DNA of 64,000 bases from Alphaproteobacteria bacterium. GTDB taxonomy: Bacteria > Pseudomonadota > Alphaproteobacteria > Rs-D84. Below the pieces are notes generated by a model that did not search any database, was not told where the DNA came from, and worked only from the letters and a program-made list of their open reading frames with translations. The stretch spans positions 25,589 to 89,588 of the forward strand of contig SUUL01000003.1 of NCBI GenBank assembly GCA_015062545.1. Reading direction: 5' to 3'. Shown piece by piece: positions 43,307-52,570 of the stretch; the stretch's first letter is position 1; each line of letters starts with the position of its first letter. Made by a program: the position numbers and the translations under genes.

Positions 43307-44566
43307 TTATGCAGCCTTTTTTGCTTCCCTTAAAATCTCCACAGGTGGTTTTTTACCATCTACCACATCTGCATCAATAACAATTTCTGCCAAATCTTCT
43401 TTATCCGGGGCATCAAACATTGGTTGCATCAATACACGTTCCAAGATACTGCGTAAACCACGCGCACCGGTCTTACGTGCCACCGCCATCTTCGCAATCG
43501 CACGTAATCCATCTTCGGTGATATTTAATTTCACATTATCCATTTCTAACATAGCTGCAAATTGCTTTACCACCGCGTTTTTTGGTTCAGTTAAAATCTT
43601 GACCAATGCATCTTCATCCAATTCCTGCAAGGTTGTTATAACAGGCAAACGACCGATTAATTCCGGAATAATACCAAATTTAACCAAATCCCCTGGCTCA
43701 ACATCTTTCAAGAAATTTTTATTTTTACGTTCTTCGGCTGATTCCACATGCGCCCCAAAACCGATACCACGTCTCTCGCATGTACGATTACCTATAATTT
43801 TATTCAAACCATCAAACGCACCACCACAAATGAATAAAATCTTGCTGGTATCCAACTGAACGGTGGCTTCACCCGGGTGTTTACGCCCTGCCCCACCGGC
43901 GGGGACATTTGCGATTGTACCTTCGATTAACTTCAACAGTGCCTGTTGAACCCCTTCGCCGGACACATCGCGTGTCAAAGACGGGTTTTCAGATTTACGT
44001 GAAATCTTGTCAATTTCGTCAATATAGATAATACCACGACTGGCACGTTCCACATCAAAGTTCGCATTTTGCAACAAGCGCGTTAAAACACTTTCCACGT
44101 CATCACCAACATAGCCAGCCTCGGTCAATGTGGTGGCATCTGCGATTGCAAATGGCACATCCAAAATACGCGCCAAGGTCTGTGCAAACAATGTTTTTCC
44201 AGTACCCGTTGAACCAATCAACAACACATTAGATTTCTGAATTTCTACATTTGTTGTTGCCGCCACCGTATGACGCTTAAAGTGATTATAAACCGCCACC
44301 GCCAATGTACGTTTTGCTGTATCCTGCCCGATGATATAATCGTTCAGATAAGCATATATTTGTGATGGGGTTGGTAACTTTGCGGCATCTTTGCTGATTT
44401 CACGACGATTATCATCTGCCATAATATCATTACACAGATTGATACATTCATCGCAAATGCAAACATTACGACCACTGACCAATTTTTTTACTTCATAAAC
44501 AGCCTTGCCACAAAAGCTGCAAAACTGCTGATTATTTTCTGTTTTTGGTGTTTTTTCGTCACTCAT
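43307..44566 (-). CDS. clpX: ClpX, ATPase subunit of the ClpXP protease
   Basis: The AAA+ unfoldase feeding ClpP. The N-terminal C4 zinc-binding domain (CSFCGKAV and [10 protein letters not shown]) marks ClpX. The Walker A GSTGTGKT (near residue 120), Walker [11 protein letters not shown] and sensor regions are intact; the RKH-type pore loop lies before [12 protein letters not shown]. The start at 44566 is supported by a GGGGA ribosome binding site; the ATG at 44584 is not. It is 27 bp downstream of clpP on the same strand, the classic operon. Confidence 0.97.
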   Translation of the reverse strand: MSDEKTPKTENNQQFCSFCGKAVYEVKKLVSGRNVCICDECINLCNDIMADDNRREISKDAAKLPTPSQIYAYLNDYIIGQDTAKRTLAVAVYNHFKRHTVAATTNVEIQKSNVLLIGSTGTGKTLFAQTLARILDVPFAIADATTLTEAGYVGDDVESVLTRLLQNANFDVERASRGIIYIDEIDKISRKSENPSLTRDVSGEGVQQALLKLIEGTIANVPAGGAGRKHPGEATVQLDTSKILFICGGAFDGLNKIIGNRTCERRGIGFGAHVESAEERKNKNFLKDVEPGDLVKFGIIPELIGRLPVITTLQELDEDALVKILTEPKNAVVKQFAAMLEMDNVKLNITEDGLRAIAKMAVARKTGARGLRSILERVLMQPMFDAPDKEDLAEIVIDADVVDGKKPPVEILREAKKAA

Positions 44567-44593
44567 ATCTGTTTCCCCATACAAACTATGAAT

Positions 44594-45175
44594 TTATTTA
44601 CGTTCCAAAATTCCATCAATCAGACCGAAATCTTTGGCCTCTGGCGGGCACATCCAGTTATCACGTTCCATTGCCTCGAACAGTTCTTTTTCTTTTTTAC
44701 CTGTAAATTCAGCCATTTGCTTGATTAACGTTTGCTTGGTACGTTGCATTTTCTTGACCCGGATTTCCACATCTGTCACCTGACCTTGAAAACCGCCCAG
44801 TGGTTGATGAATCATAATACTGGTATTTGGCAAAGCAAATCGTTTTCCCTTTTCACCTGCCGCCAACAATACCGACCCCATTGATGCAACCAGTCCCATA
44901 CCAATTGTTGAAACAGGTGCCTTGATATATTGCATTGTATCCATAATCGCCCACCCTGCGGACACATCGCCCCCTGGGCTGTTAATATACATTGAAATTT
45001 CTGCGTTTGGATTTTCAGATTCCAAGAACAACAACTGTGCCACAATACTGTTTGCCATTGCGGGTTCTATTTCCCCGCCAACCATAATAATACGATCCCG
45101 CAGCAGACGTGAATATATGTCAAACGACCGTTCACCCCGTGGGGATTCTTCTATAACCATTGGTATCAGTGCCAT
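44594..45175 (-). CDS. clpP: ClpP proteolytic subunit
   Basis: A 193-aa self-compartmentalised serine protease. The catalytic triad is visible: Ser in [11 protein letters not shown], His in MIHQPLGG and Asp in [10 protein letters not shown]. The start at 45175 has AAAAGGAT; the longer frame to 45259 would cross the promoter. It forms an operon with clpX. Confidence 0.97.
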   Translation of the reverse strand: MALIPMVIEESPRGERSFDIYSRLLRDRIIMVGGEIEPAMANSIVAQLLFLESENPNAEISMYINSPGGDVSAGWAIMDTMQYIKAPVSTIGMGLVASMGSVLLAAGEKGKRFALPNTSIMIHQPLGGFQGQVTDVEIRVKKMQRTKQTLIKQMAEFTGKKEKELFEAMERDNWMCPPEAKDFGLIDGILERK

Positions 45176-45202
45176 AATACAAATCCTTTTACTATCTGTG
45201 AA

Positions 45203-45211
45203 ATTATACCA
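45203..45211 (-). promoter_or_regulatory. Extended -10 promoter of clpP-clpX
   Basis: On the minus strand TGGTATAAT (45211-45203) is an extended -10 box, 28 bp before the ATG. No good -35 is present. Confidence 0.5.
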
Positions 45212-45284
45212 TATAAAAACCCGATTCGCGAATTTATGATATATATAGGCAAAAAACACAAAAATGCAAGTTCAGATATTACAA

Positions 45285-45312
45285 AACAAAAAGCCCACCA
45301 ACCGGCGGGCTT
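45285..45312 (-). terminator. Terminator of the DsbA-like gene
   Basis: GCCCACC (45293-45299) and GGCGGGC (45304-45310) form a stem with one G-T pair. On the minus strand a T run follows. Confidence 0.75.
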
Positions 45313-45331
45313 TTATCTTAATCACAGGATT

Positions 45332-46156
45332 TTATTTCTCCAACGCTTCGTTGATTTTTGCAGCTGGGATAGCACCTGGGAATGCTTCTTCACCGATAAT
45401 CAAGAATGGTGTACCTGTAACTTCGAAACGATTTGCCAAGTCACGTACATTTGTCAATTCACGTGCAACAACATCGCTCTTCATATCTTCTGCCAACTTT
45501 GCAGTATCCAAACCGGCTTCTTCTGCGAACTTCATCAAGTTCTTTTCAATCGCAGCTGCCAATTTTTCTTGGTCATCAATCTTTTCAGATGGACGATATT
45601 CACGTGTCATGACCAAATCAACAAATTTTGCAGCTTTGTCATTACCCTGCATTTTTGCAGCAATCATTGCACGTGCTGGGCCATCAGACATCACGCCATG
45701 GATAGAGAAGTTTTTGATAACAACGCGCACATCGTCACGTTCTGACAAAACCCTGTCCAATTCACCATGAACACGGCGGCAATAGCCACAAGATGCAGCT
45801 GTCCAAACATAGATTGTCTTTTCAGCTTCTGGATTACCTAAAATCGGTGCATCACCAATCATTTTCTTTGCATTATTGCGAACATATTTGCGAATCGCAG
45901 CATTCTTTTCTGCGTTCTGCTGTTCCTGCATTGCTTCAACCATTTCTTGAATAATTGCAGGATTTACATTCGTCAAATAATATGGTGTGTATAAACGGCA
46001 TACAGTGCCCGCCATTAACAACACAGCAACCAATTTGACTGCTTTCTTTAACAGTACCGCACCTTTAGATGGTTTTTTCGCATCAGTCTTTACCAATGCA
46101 CCGCCAAACATATACAATGCAATACCCAGTACCAATACCAAGATTGTCCAAGTCAT
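45332..46156 (-). CDS. DsbA-like thiol:disulfide oxidoreductase, membrane-anchored
   Basis: A 274-aa protein with two N-terminal hydrophobic helices (about residues 2-20 and 38-55) and a DsbA/thioredoxin-fold domain in the periplasm. The active site is SCGYCRR (C-G-Y-C, near residue 125), with an inserted helical domain (about 160-225) and the cis-proline TGTPF near 250. This is the architecture of DsbA/Com1-like oxidases of Alphaproteobacteria. The many cysteine-rich exported proteins in the window are plausible clients. The start at 46156 follows AAAAGGAG. Confidence 0.88.
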   Translation of the reverse strand: MTWTILVLVLGIALYMFGGALVKTDAKKPSKGAVLLKKAVKLVAVLLMAGTVCRLYTPYYLTNVNPAIIQEMVEAMQEQQNAEKNAAIRKYVRNNAKKMIGDAPILGNPEAEKTIYVWTAASCGYCRRVHGELDRVLSERDDVRVVIKNFSIHGVMSDGPARAMIAAKMQGNDKAAKFVDLVMTREYRPSEKIDDQEKLAAAIEKNLMKFAEEAGLDTAKLAEDMKSDVVARELTNVRDLANRFEVTGTPFLIIGEEAFPGAIPAAKINEALEK

Positions 46157-46232
46157 GTTTTTTCTCCTTTTATGTTGAACATGCTTACCATAGCAAATTT
46201 TCATAAAAGCGCAAGGAATAAATCTATCTAAA

Positions 46233-46886
46233 TTACATAAAATTTAACATCTGTCGTGTTGGTGGCATTTGCCCACCCTGTTGCGCACAAACATTTTCCA
46301 AAAAGCGCAATGTCACATTCAATCCCAAAGGTAATTTGTATAATTTATTTATATACGGTGCTGCACACGCATCACATACTGCCCGCCCCGTTCGTGGCGA
46401 TAAAAAGTTCAAAGCATCCGTCACACCACACCCAGAACAATGCGACAAATCCAACGCATACCCCAACGCACGCAACAATCCAACTTCCCACATCAGATAC
46501 ACATCGTTCTTATTATCTCCAACCAATCCAATCAACATATCTAATGTTTCTTGATACAGTTGTTGATACGCTTCGCGCTCTGGTAACAAACACACCAATA
46601 ATTCAAATGCAGAATTCATATACATCAAAGATTTTGAATTCATCATCAAGCCGGCAGATAAATTCTTCTCACTTTCCCAGTGAAAAGTTCCCAACTGTGA
46701 ATCCAATCGCGCATTCCATGTAACACCACCCACTTGTCCAATCAAAGGCTTGTTTTTCTTGGCAATGATTGCGCCACGCAACACCCCCGCCATCATCCCG
46801 TAATCGCGTGAAAAGATATACGCCAATGCATCACGTTCATTCAGCGGACGCAGGCTTACCAAAATCCCAACAGATTCCAACTTCAT
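46233..46886 (-). CDS. recO: DNA repair protein RecO
   Basis: RecO loads RecA on SSB-covered gaps with RecR. The N-terminal OB fold begins MKLESVGILVSLRPLNERD. The C-terminal helical domain carries a zinc site, CSGCGV near residue 152 and VCDACAAP near 170. Length (217 aa) is slightly short. It is monocistronic, 46 bp from the giant surface protein gene. Confidence 0.9.
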   Translation of the reverse strand: MKLESVGILVSLRPLNERDALAYIFSRDYGMMAGVLRGAIIAKKNKPLIGQVGGVTWNARLDSQLGTFHWESEKNLSAGLMMNSKSLMYMNSAFELLVCLLPEREAYQQLYQETLDMLIGLVGDNKNDVYLMWEVGLLRALGYALDLSHCSGCGVTDALNFLSPRTGRAVCDACAAPYINKLYKLPLGLNVTLRFLENVCAQQGGQMPPTRQMLNFM

Positions 46887-46951
46887 ACAAATTATTATTC
46901 CGCAAAAAACACATCAAATCAAGAACCGCCCACATTGGGGCGGTAAAAACT

Positions 46952-49900
46952 TTATATTCCCAAGCGATGCGTCAACTTCATCATAAATATCGATTCGTTT
47001 CCAAAGTCATCTGTATGATTTGGATTTACGCGATATATAAATCCAAATGCACCATCTGTAAATTCACCAAATTTATGACGATACGTTCCTGACAAGCGAA
47101 CTTCACGTTTATCAGATACCAACCCCAGATTTGCGATATGCGTATCAACAACACTTAATTCATATCCACCATTTGCATTTTCAATAACATCATAATCTGC
47201 ATACGCATACTGTAAAGCACCATCTGTAATCGCCAACGGTTGTGCGACACTAAATTCAAAGTCACCAACATTTGCCCCAAACGCAAATGCATTTGAATCA
47301 ATATCAGACATCCCCAAAACCAATCCCCCTGTTGCATCTGCCATTGTATGTGCGAATGTTGCACGCGCGGTAAAATCAATCAAATCATTTACACGATATT
47401 GCGCCAACGCATCAACATAAGTCGTATTTCCATTTCCCAGATTTAACAAGCCATCTGTATATGCACCCAACAAAGTATTTGTTTCATGCGCCGCACCAAC
47501 CGTTGCACTGAATGCAAATTTACCATTTTTCCATTCAGTATATGTCTGTGCCCCCTGCATCAAGCCCAATTTTGCAGGCATATATTGTGCAGAAATTGTT
47601 GGATCATTTTCCAACAGCCCTTCATCTGTAATTGCACCTGAAAACACACGCGCCCCAAACGCCCATTTACCATTTTTGTATTCTACATCTGACACCACCG
47701 CATTTGACACCAATCCCAACACTGGATTTGCCATACCATCAAATCTGGATGCACCATCTGTCAAGTAACGTTGATAAGATGCGCCAAAATTCCACCCACC
47801 AGCTGCATAGTCCAAAGACAAACTGTCCAATCCATTCAAGTTATCATTATATGCGCGTTCCGACATAGACATTGAAAAGTTCATATTTCCAACTTGTGTT
47901 TTGTTTACACTGTCATGACGTGTTTTCATTTCACCCAACACATCGCCCATATACAGTCCCCGCTGGTCATTCACCCCCAGCGCAAAGTTATTTTCCCACA
48001 CACGTGGCAAAGAAACACCACCATCTACACTTTGCAACACATCATAGAAATCTGCCTTGATTGTTGCCCCGCGCAAATTCAACACAGACGAAGGCTTGAA
48101 ATTAGTTATTTTTGCCGCACGCCAATATGCATTTCCCTTGTCTTGTGATACGATGTTATTACCATCATAGACGTATATTTTATGATCTGGACTCATTGCG
48201 CGTTCTAAATTAATCAATCCGTATCCATACACCCCTGCAAAAGCCTGTAAATAATCTTTTGATGACAATGTATCTTCATATAAATTTGAAGGCAACGCAT
48301 ACATTTTTTTCAAATATGCCGCCAAAGTATCTTCTGTAAACGCATTTCCAGATGCATCTGTCCCCAACAGATACCCATCCGCCGTCAACGCCATCAGATA
48401 ATATATGTATTTATTAGACATATATGGAAAAGCAGCTTTCAGTGATGCCACCGCACCCGCTGCAGATGCCGTTGCCATTTCTGCGGTTGCACCCGCCGCA
48501 GAAAAACACCACGGATCAATACCATTCAGCCCCACCCCTGCGATACCACATTTACGCGATGTAATGATATCACCATTTTCATCCTGCCATGTTGACAGTG
48601 TCAAACGTCCATAATCTGCCTTGACCCCGTTTCCATATTGTGCAATGGTTTCCGCCGACACAATACCACTGGCCCCCAGATTAGAATGCATCACCCCAAC
48701 CACTGTCATAAAGTTATAATCCATATAAGCATCATAGATAACCGGCGCATAGTTTTCAAAAGTCGCATCTAAAACACCTGTTCCGGCCCCATACTTAAAT
48801 TCCCCAGCAGGCATCACAACAAACGCACTTGCGTTACCACTGCGGAACAATGCATCAGCATATTCCCCTTGTGTCTTGCTGTCACCAGTGGAAACTTTAT
48901 CATAAGCTTTGTTAATTTCTTCTATAAATACCGCAGTATTTGTTGCCTGACTGTTTTGTAACTTAAACGGCATGGTTGACACAGTTTCATACAAAGCCCC
49001 CCGTGATGGTGCAATCACAGACGTATTTGCAACAACATTACTGACCCCACGCGCATCATACATCGCCTCAAAATTCTTGTAATCTATATCTTGCAATTCC
49101 TTTTGCACAAAGAAATTATTATCTTTATCCATGGTATATACAGCATCAACCGTATTACCACCTGTGGTATTCAAATAATAATATCCATCTGTTCCGACAT
49201 ACATTGCAATATCAGATACATCTGTACAGTTATCATCTGCATCACACACCTGGCAATTATCGCCGACACATTTTCCCACAAACATATTACTTTGTGCATT
49301 GACATAATACTTGGTACCTGCAACTTCAATCACAGGGCGTTCTGATGGTTCTTCATCCTTGGCCGCCAGCAAAGTATATGTAATATCACCAATGGTGATC
49401 GTGTCGCCAACCTCTACAATATTTTCATTGCCACCCGTGGCTACATCAGTTAATTTCGCGACAACGGCACCATCGGTTGGATTTTCAACACTAACCCACG
49501 CCTGACCGTTTCCTGTTCTGTAAATTCCCAATCGACCATTTGGCACAAACCCATATAAATCACCATAGGCACGTTCTGTCCCTTCCCAACCGGCGACAAT
49601 TTTTGCAAGTGCGGTCTGATAATTTGTGGCAAAAGGGTTCATTGCGGTACCAGATCCAGAAAAATCAAAATTACCGATAACTTCTGCCCCCAAAACACTG
49701 CCCTGTGGATTGTTATAATTTGCAAATTTATCAACATAGAATACCTGGGCATTGGCATCGGCACTGTCTGAATAAGAAACCCCAACATTACCATTTGCCA
49801 CATTATTATTACGATTCAACGACCCATACGGATTTACCCCATTTGCGGTCACCAACCCCACCATCACAGGCTGTCCCCCACCTGCAGTGTTTGCAACTTC

Positions 49901-50716
49901 GACTGGATTTCTGGTTTCTGTGTTACGAAAAATACTTTTCCCCGTATATAAATTTGCAAATGCAGAATACCCATGCATCATCAACAGATAGTTCTGCATC
50001 GGGATGTTTATACCATCTTTGACAGAGAAACCATCGACCATATAATTATTGTCTGGCTGTTCATTTGGTCTGAAATAGTTAAAATCCCATTCACGCAAAC
50101 CACCCACCGATGGATTCCACCCTAATAAATTTTTTTGGTACACGGCATCACTGGTCGTGATTTTACCATCATCTGTCAGATATGCCGGACTGTACGGCAC
50201 CGCGAACAAAGCATTTCCAGAAACAGTTGTACCATCATTTGGATTATTATCAGGTCTGTTCCCCGAAGAAGAAGAATTTTCATTATCATTACCTGGATCA
50301 AAAACATCTGTCAACAATAATAATCCACCTACAACAACGGCGGCCCCTGCCGCCGCTAAACTAATGCTTTGGGCAGACGACAGTCCGCTGAACAATCCGC
50401 CACCACCTTTGGTTTTTGTTTTATTATTATATTGCTTGATTTGATAGTCACACCTTGATGCATCTGCGCCATACATCTGCAAGATTTGCGCCGCACGCAC
50501 ATCATTATTCATCAACGCCGTACAAACAATAGAAACACCTGTGGAATCAACGAAATTTATATTTGCCCCACTATTAACCAAGCTTTGCACCTGTTGAACA
50601 TCGGCATTTTTTGCCGCCGCCAACAACTGTGCCGCCATCATAAATTCACTGGATGCAGCAGATGCCACCATTGGTGCAAAAAACAACGCAAAAACAAAAA
50701 GTCTGATAAATTTCAT
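46952..50716 (-). CDS. Giant surface protein: ankyrin repeats, degenerate subtilase, autotransporter barrel
   Basis: A 1254-aa protein. A signal peptide (MKFIRLFVFALFFAPMVASA) is followed by about two ankyrin-like repeats (residues 25-95; NADVQQVQSLVNSGANINFV), then a Gly/Ala-rich hydrophobic segment (about 115-140). A long middle region contains a subtilase fold aligned with the 40874-42730 product: VVMPAGEF replaces VWAAGND, and ATASAAGAVASLKAAFPYM replaces the GTSFAAP block, so the oxyanion Asn and catalytic Ser are lost. YGYGLINLERAM matches YGHGMLDLERAT. The last about 280 residues form an autotransporter-like beta-barrel ending in MMKLTHRLGI, with an atypical C-terminus. It is probably a pseudoprotease adhesin; the ankyrin part would be periplasmic or surface-exposed. 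Confidence 0.8.
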   Translation of the reverse strand: MKFIRLFVFALFFAPMVASAASSEFMMAAQLLAAAKNADVQQVQSLVNSGANINFVDSTGVSIVCTALMNNDVRAAQILQMYGADASRCDYQIKQYNNKTKTKGGGGLFSGLSSAQSISLAAAGAAVVVGGLLLLTDVFDPGNDNENSSSSGNRPDNNPNDGTTVSGNALFAVPYSPAYLTDDGKITTSDAVYQKNLLGWNPSVGGLREWDFNYFRPNEQPDNNYMVDGFSVKDGINIPMQNYLLMMHGYSAFANLYTGKSIFRNTETRNPVEVANTAGGGQPVMVGLVTANGVNPYGSLNRNNNVANGNVGVSYSDSADANAQVFYVDKFANYNNPQGSVLGAEVIGNFDFSGSGTAMNPFATNYQTALAKIVAGWEGTERAYGDLYGFVPNGRLGIYRTGNGQAWVSVENPTDGAVVAKLTDVATGGNENIVEVGDTITIGDITYTLLAAKDEEPSERPVIEVAGTKYYVNAQSNMFVGKCVGDNCQVCDADDNCTDVSDIAMYVGTDGYYYLNTTGGNTVDAVYTMDKDNNFFVQKELQDIDYKNFEAMYDARGVSNVVANTSVIAPSRGALYETVSTMPFKLQNSQATNTAVFIEEINKAYDKVSTGDSKTQGEYADALFRSGNASAFVVMPAGEFKYGAGTGVLDATFENYAPVIYDAYMDYNFMTVVGVMHSNLGASGIVSAETIAQYGNGVKADYGRLTLSTWQDENGDIITSRKCGIAGVGLNGIDPWCFSAAGATAEMATASAAGAVASLKAAFPYMSNKYIYYLMALTADGYLLGTDASGNAFTEDTLAAYLKKMYALPSNLYEDTLSSKDYLQAFAGVYGYGLINLERAMSPDHKIYVYDGNNIVSQDKGNAYWRAAKITNFKPSSVLNLRGATIKADFYDVLQSVDGGVSLPRVWENNFALGVNDQRGLYMGDVLGEMKTRHDSVNKTQVGNMNFSMSMSERAYNDNLNGLDSLSLDYAAGGWNFGASYQRYLTDGASRFDGMANPVLGLVSNAVVSDVEYKNGKWAFGARVFSGAITDEGLLENDPTISAQYMPAKLGLMQGAQTYTEWKNGKFAFSATVGAAHETNTLLGAYTDGLLNLGNGNTTYVDALAQYRVNDLIDFTARATFAHTMADATGGLVLGMSDIDSNAFAFGANVGDFEFSVAQPLAITDGALQYAYADYDVIENANGGYELSVVDTHIANLGLVSDKREVRLSGTYRHKFGEFTDGAFGFIYRVNPNHTDDFGNESIFMMKLTHRLGI

Positions 50717-50776
50717 TTATATTCTCTCTTTACAAACAAATCTTATCATAAGATTGTTTTACCTGTCCAGATAAAA

Positions 50777-50813
50777 AAATAAAAAAATCGGCTTGTCATA
50801 CGACAAACCGACC
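50777..50813 (-). terminator. Terminator of the proline-rich spanning protein gene
   Basis: TCGGCTTGTC (50788-50797) and GACAAACCGA (50802-50811) with an ATAC loop (one internal mismatch, G-T in RNA) are followed by a T-rich run on the minus strand. Confidence 0.8.
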
Positions 50814-50830
50814 AAGACATACAGTAAACA

Positions 50831-51550
50831 TTATCTTACACGATACACGCGCTTTACTTTGACATATCCATACGCACAATCTGCCGCCTTTTGAACACGT
50901 TTCAAAGTATCTGCCACAATCATATTATTGTTAATTGTATTATTAACTGTGACATTATTATTGTTACCTACAACAATTACACCATTGTTCACAGAATTTT
51001 CCTTCAAAGACACATTCACATTTTGTGGTTCCGTAACAGGCGCAACAACAATTTGCCCATTATTCTGTGAATCATCCAAAGTCACATTTATTTTTACCGC
51101 TGGCTGTGGCTTTGGCTGTGGCTGTGGCTTTGGCTGAGGTTTTGGCTGTGGCTTTGGCTGAGGTTTTGGCTGTGGCTTCGGCTGTGGTTTTGGCTGTGGT
51201 TTTGGTTGTGGTTTTGGTTTTCTGACACAACGTTTTCCTTGTTCACACTTTTTCAACTTGGAACGTGTATCATCCAATTTCTCGTTCAACACATCCACAG
51301 AATCTTTCAAAACACGGATAGTATCACTTTTTGCACGATTATCTTTTACCAATCCCTGATTTACATTCAACAAGCTGTCCACACGGCCTGCCACATTATT
51401 AAACTTTAGCAATTCTTTACGATACATATCACTATTATCTTGTTCTGCCTCTTTCTGTTTACATTGTTGCAAACCAAACAGGGCCAACAAAGTCGCGGCA
51501 ACCCCTGCCCCAACATGAACAATCCACCATTTTTTAGTTCCTCTGGTCAT
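50831..51550 (-). CDS. Membrane-anchored protein with coiled coil and Pro-Lys-Pro-Gln repeats (239 aa)
   Basis: One N-terminal membrane helix (about residues 8-28, VHVGAGVAATLLALFGLQQC) is followed by a coiled coil (about 35-100) and an extended (PKPQ)n tract of about ten copies (about 112-150), as in TonB-like periplasm-spanning proteins. An Asn/Val-rich beta domain follows (about 155-215), with VNNTINNNMIVAD. A conserved short tail CAYGYVKVKRVYRVR ends it. Family unknown. The ATG at 51550 follows AAAGGA; a TTG at 51556 is less likely. It is divergent from the cysteine-rich cluster, with a strong promoter. A scaffold or envelope-spanning role is inference. Confidence 0.65.
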   Translation of the reverse strand: MTRGTKKWWIVHVGAGVAATLLALFGLQQCKQKEAEQDNSDMYRKELLKFNNVAGRVDSLLNVNQGLVKDNRAKSDTIRVLKDSVDVLNEKLDDTRSKLKKCEQGKRCVRKPKPQPKPQPKPQPKPQPKPQPKPQPKPQPKPQPQPKPQPAVKINVTLDDSQNNGQIVVAPVTEPQNVNVSLKENSVNNGVIVVGNNNNVTVNNTINNNMIVADTLKRVQKAADCAYGYVKVKRVYRVR

Positions 51551-51585
51551 TTTCAATCCTTTGTTTAATTATATCTCGTAACAAC

Positions 51586-51614
51586 AATATAGACAAAGTT
51601 TGTGTTTTTGTCAA
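51586..51614 (-). promoter_or_regulatory. Promoter of the proline-rich spanning protein
   Basis: On the minus strand TTGACA (51609-51614) and TATATT (51586-51591) are 17 nt apart, near consensus. Confidence 0.8.
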
Positions 51615-51644
51615 GCCGCAGGTTTGAAAAATTATTTTTTCTCT

Positions 51645-51673
51645 TTGCGCTGCAACGTATTTTTTGATATAAT
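51645..51673 (+). promoter_or_regulatory. Promoter of the 51689-54139 cysteine-rich gene pair
   Basis: TTGCGC (51645-51650) and a perfect TATAAT (51668-51673) are 17 nt apart; AGAGAG precedes the ATG at 51689. Confidence 0.75.
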
Positions 51674-51688
51674 TCCCCCAGAGAGAAT

Positions 51689-52552
51689 ATGAAAAAACAA
51701 ACACTATTTTTATTACCATTGATTTTACTGGGGTTTGATGCGTATGCGGCCACGGCATGCTCGCGCGCAAATTTAACACGTTGTTTGGATTCTGTATGTG
51801 CAATTAACGTATCCTCTAATCCGGCGGCACGCTGTCAGTATTGTGGAACATCTGGTGCTGGGACCCCACCAAAAAACGCGATGCGCAGTGTTTCTGTGGG
51901 TGCATCTGCGAAATATAATATATCTGACAAAGAATTAAAAAAGGCCCCCAGTGACCCTGGCGAACGTTACGCATGGGCGACAACGCAATGTATAAAAAAG
52001 GTATCTGGCTGTACGGCTGATGACGTTACCGACACATACGATGAATTAATCGAACAGTCATGTACGGCGGCGGGTATTTCTGCAAAAATGGAACAGACAC
52101 TGACAGACATATCCAAAGAAAAATCAAAATCCGCATGTGATTCGGAAATTCGGGTATGCTTGATTGCAGACAATCATTGTACTGCAGATTACCGCAACTG
52201 TACTGCAGATGCCGATTTTGACAAATACTTTTCTGCATGTGGCATTAACGCGTCTGGATGCGACAGTTACATTTCTGACATACGCAAAACTTTAATCGCA
52301 GACCGTGACACAAAAATTAAAAACGCAGAAAATGTATTAAATCAAATCATCGCATCACATCAAAACACCCGTGCGTCCAAGATAAAATCTATCCAGGCAG
52401 GTTGTGCAGACAACAGCGCACGCGATACATGTGTTCGGACAATATGCGAACGCAACATGCCAAACAGATGCGGCGATGGATTTGAAACGGAACAATCCGT
52501 TGCATTACAGTTATGCAAATTTTACGATGTTGCATGTGCAACTGTGGACTAA
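51689..52552 (+). CDS. Secreted cysteine-rich protein (287 aa), CX6C family member 1
   Basis: The signal peptide MKKQTLFLLPLILLGFDAYA leads to a mature protein with about 20 cysteines. The key module CDSEIRVCLIADNHCTADYR has cysteines spaced C-x6-C-x6-C-x6-C, the same spacing seen in the larger paralogs downstream. A coiled segment (KIKNAENVLNQIIASHQN, about residues 210-228) separates two cysteine regions. It is the first gene of a pair; the next begins after 18 bp with an AAGGA ribosome binding site. No known family recognised. Confidence 0.7.
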   Translation: MKKQTLFLLPLILLGFDAYAATACSRANLTRCLDSVCAINVSSNPAARCQYCGTSGAGTPPKNAMRSVSVGASAKYNISDKELKKAPSDPGERYAWATTQCIKKVSGCTADDVTDTYDELIEQSCTAAGISAKMEQTLTDISKEKSKSACDSEIRVCLIADNHCTADYRNCTADADFDKYFSACGINASGCDSYISDIRKTLIADRDTKIKNAENVLNQIIASHQNTRASKIKSIQAGCADNSARDTCVRTICERNMPNRCGDGFETEQSVALQLCKFYDVACATVD

Positions 52553-52570
52553 CAAGGATACAGACAAAAA

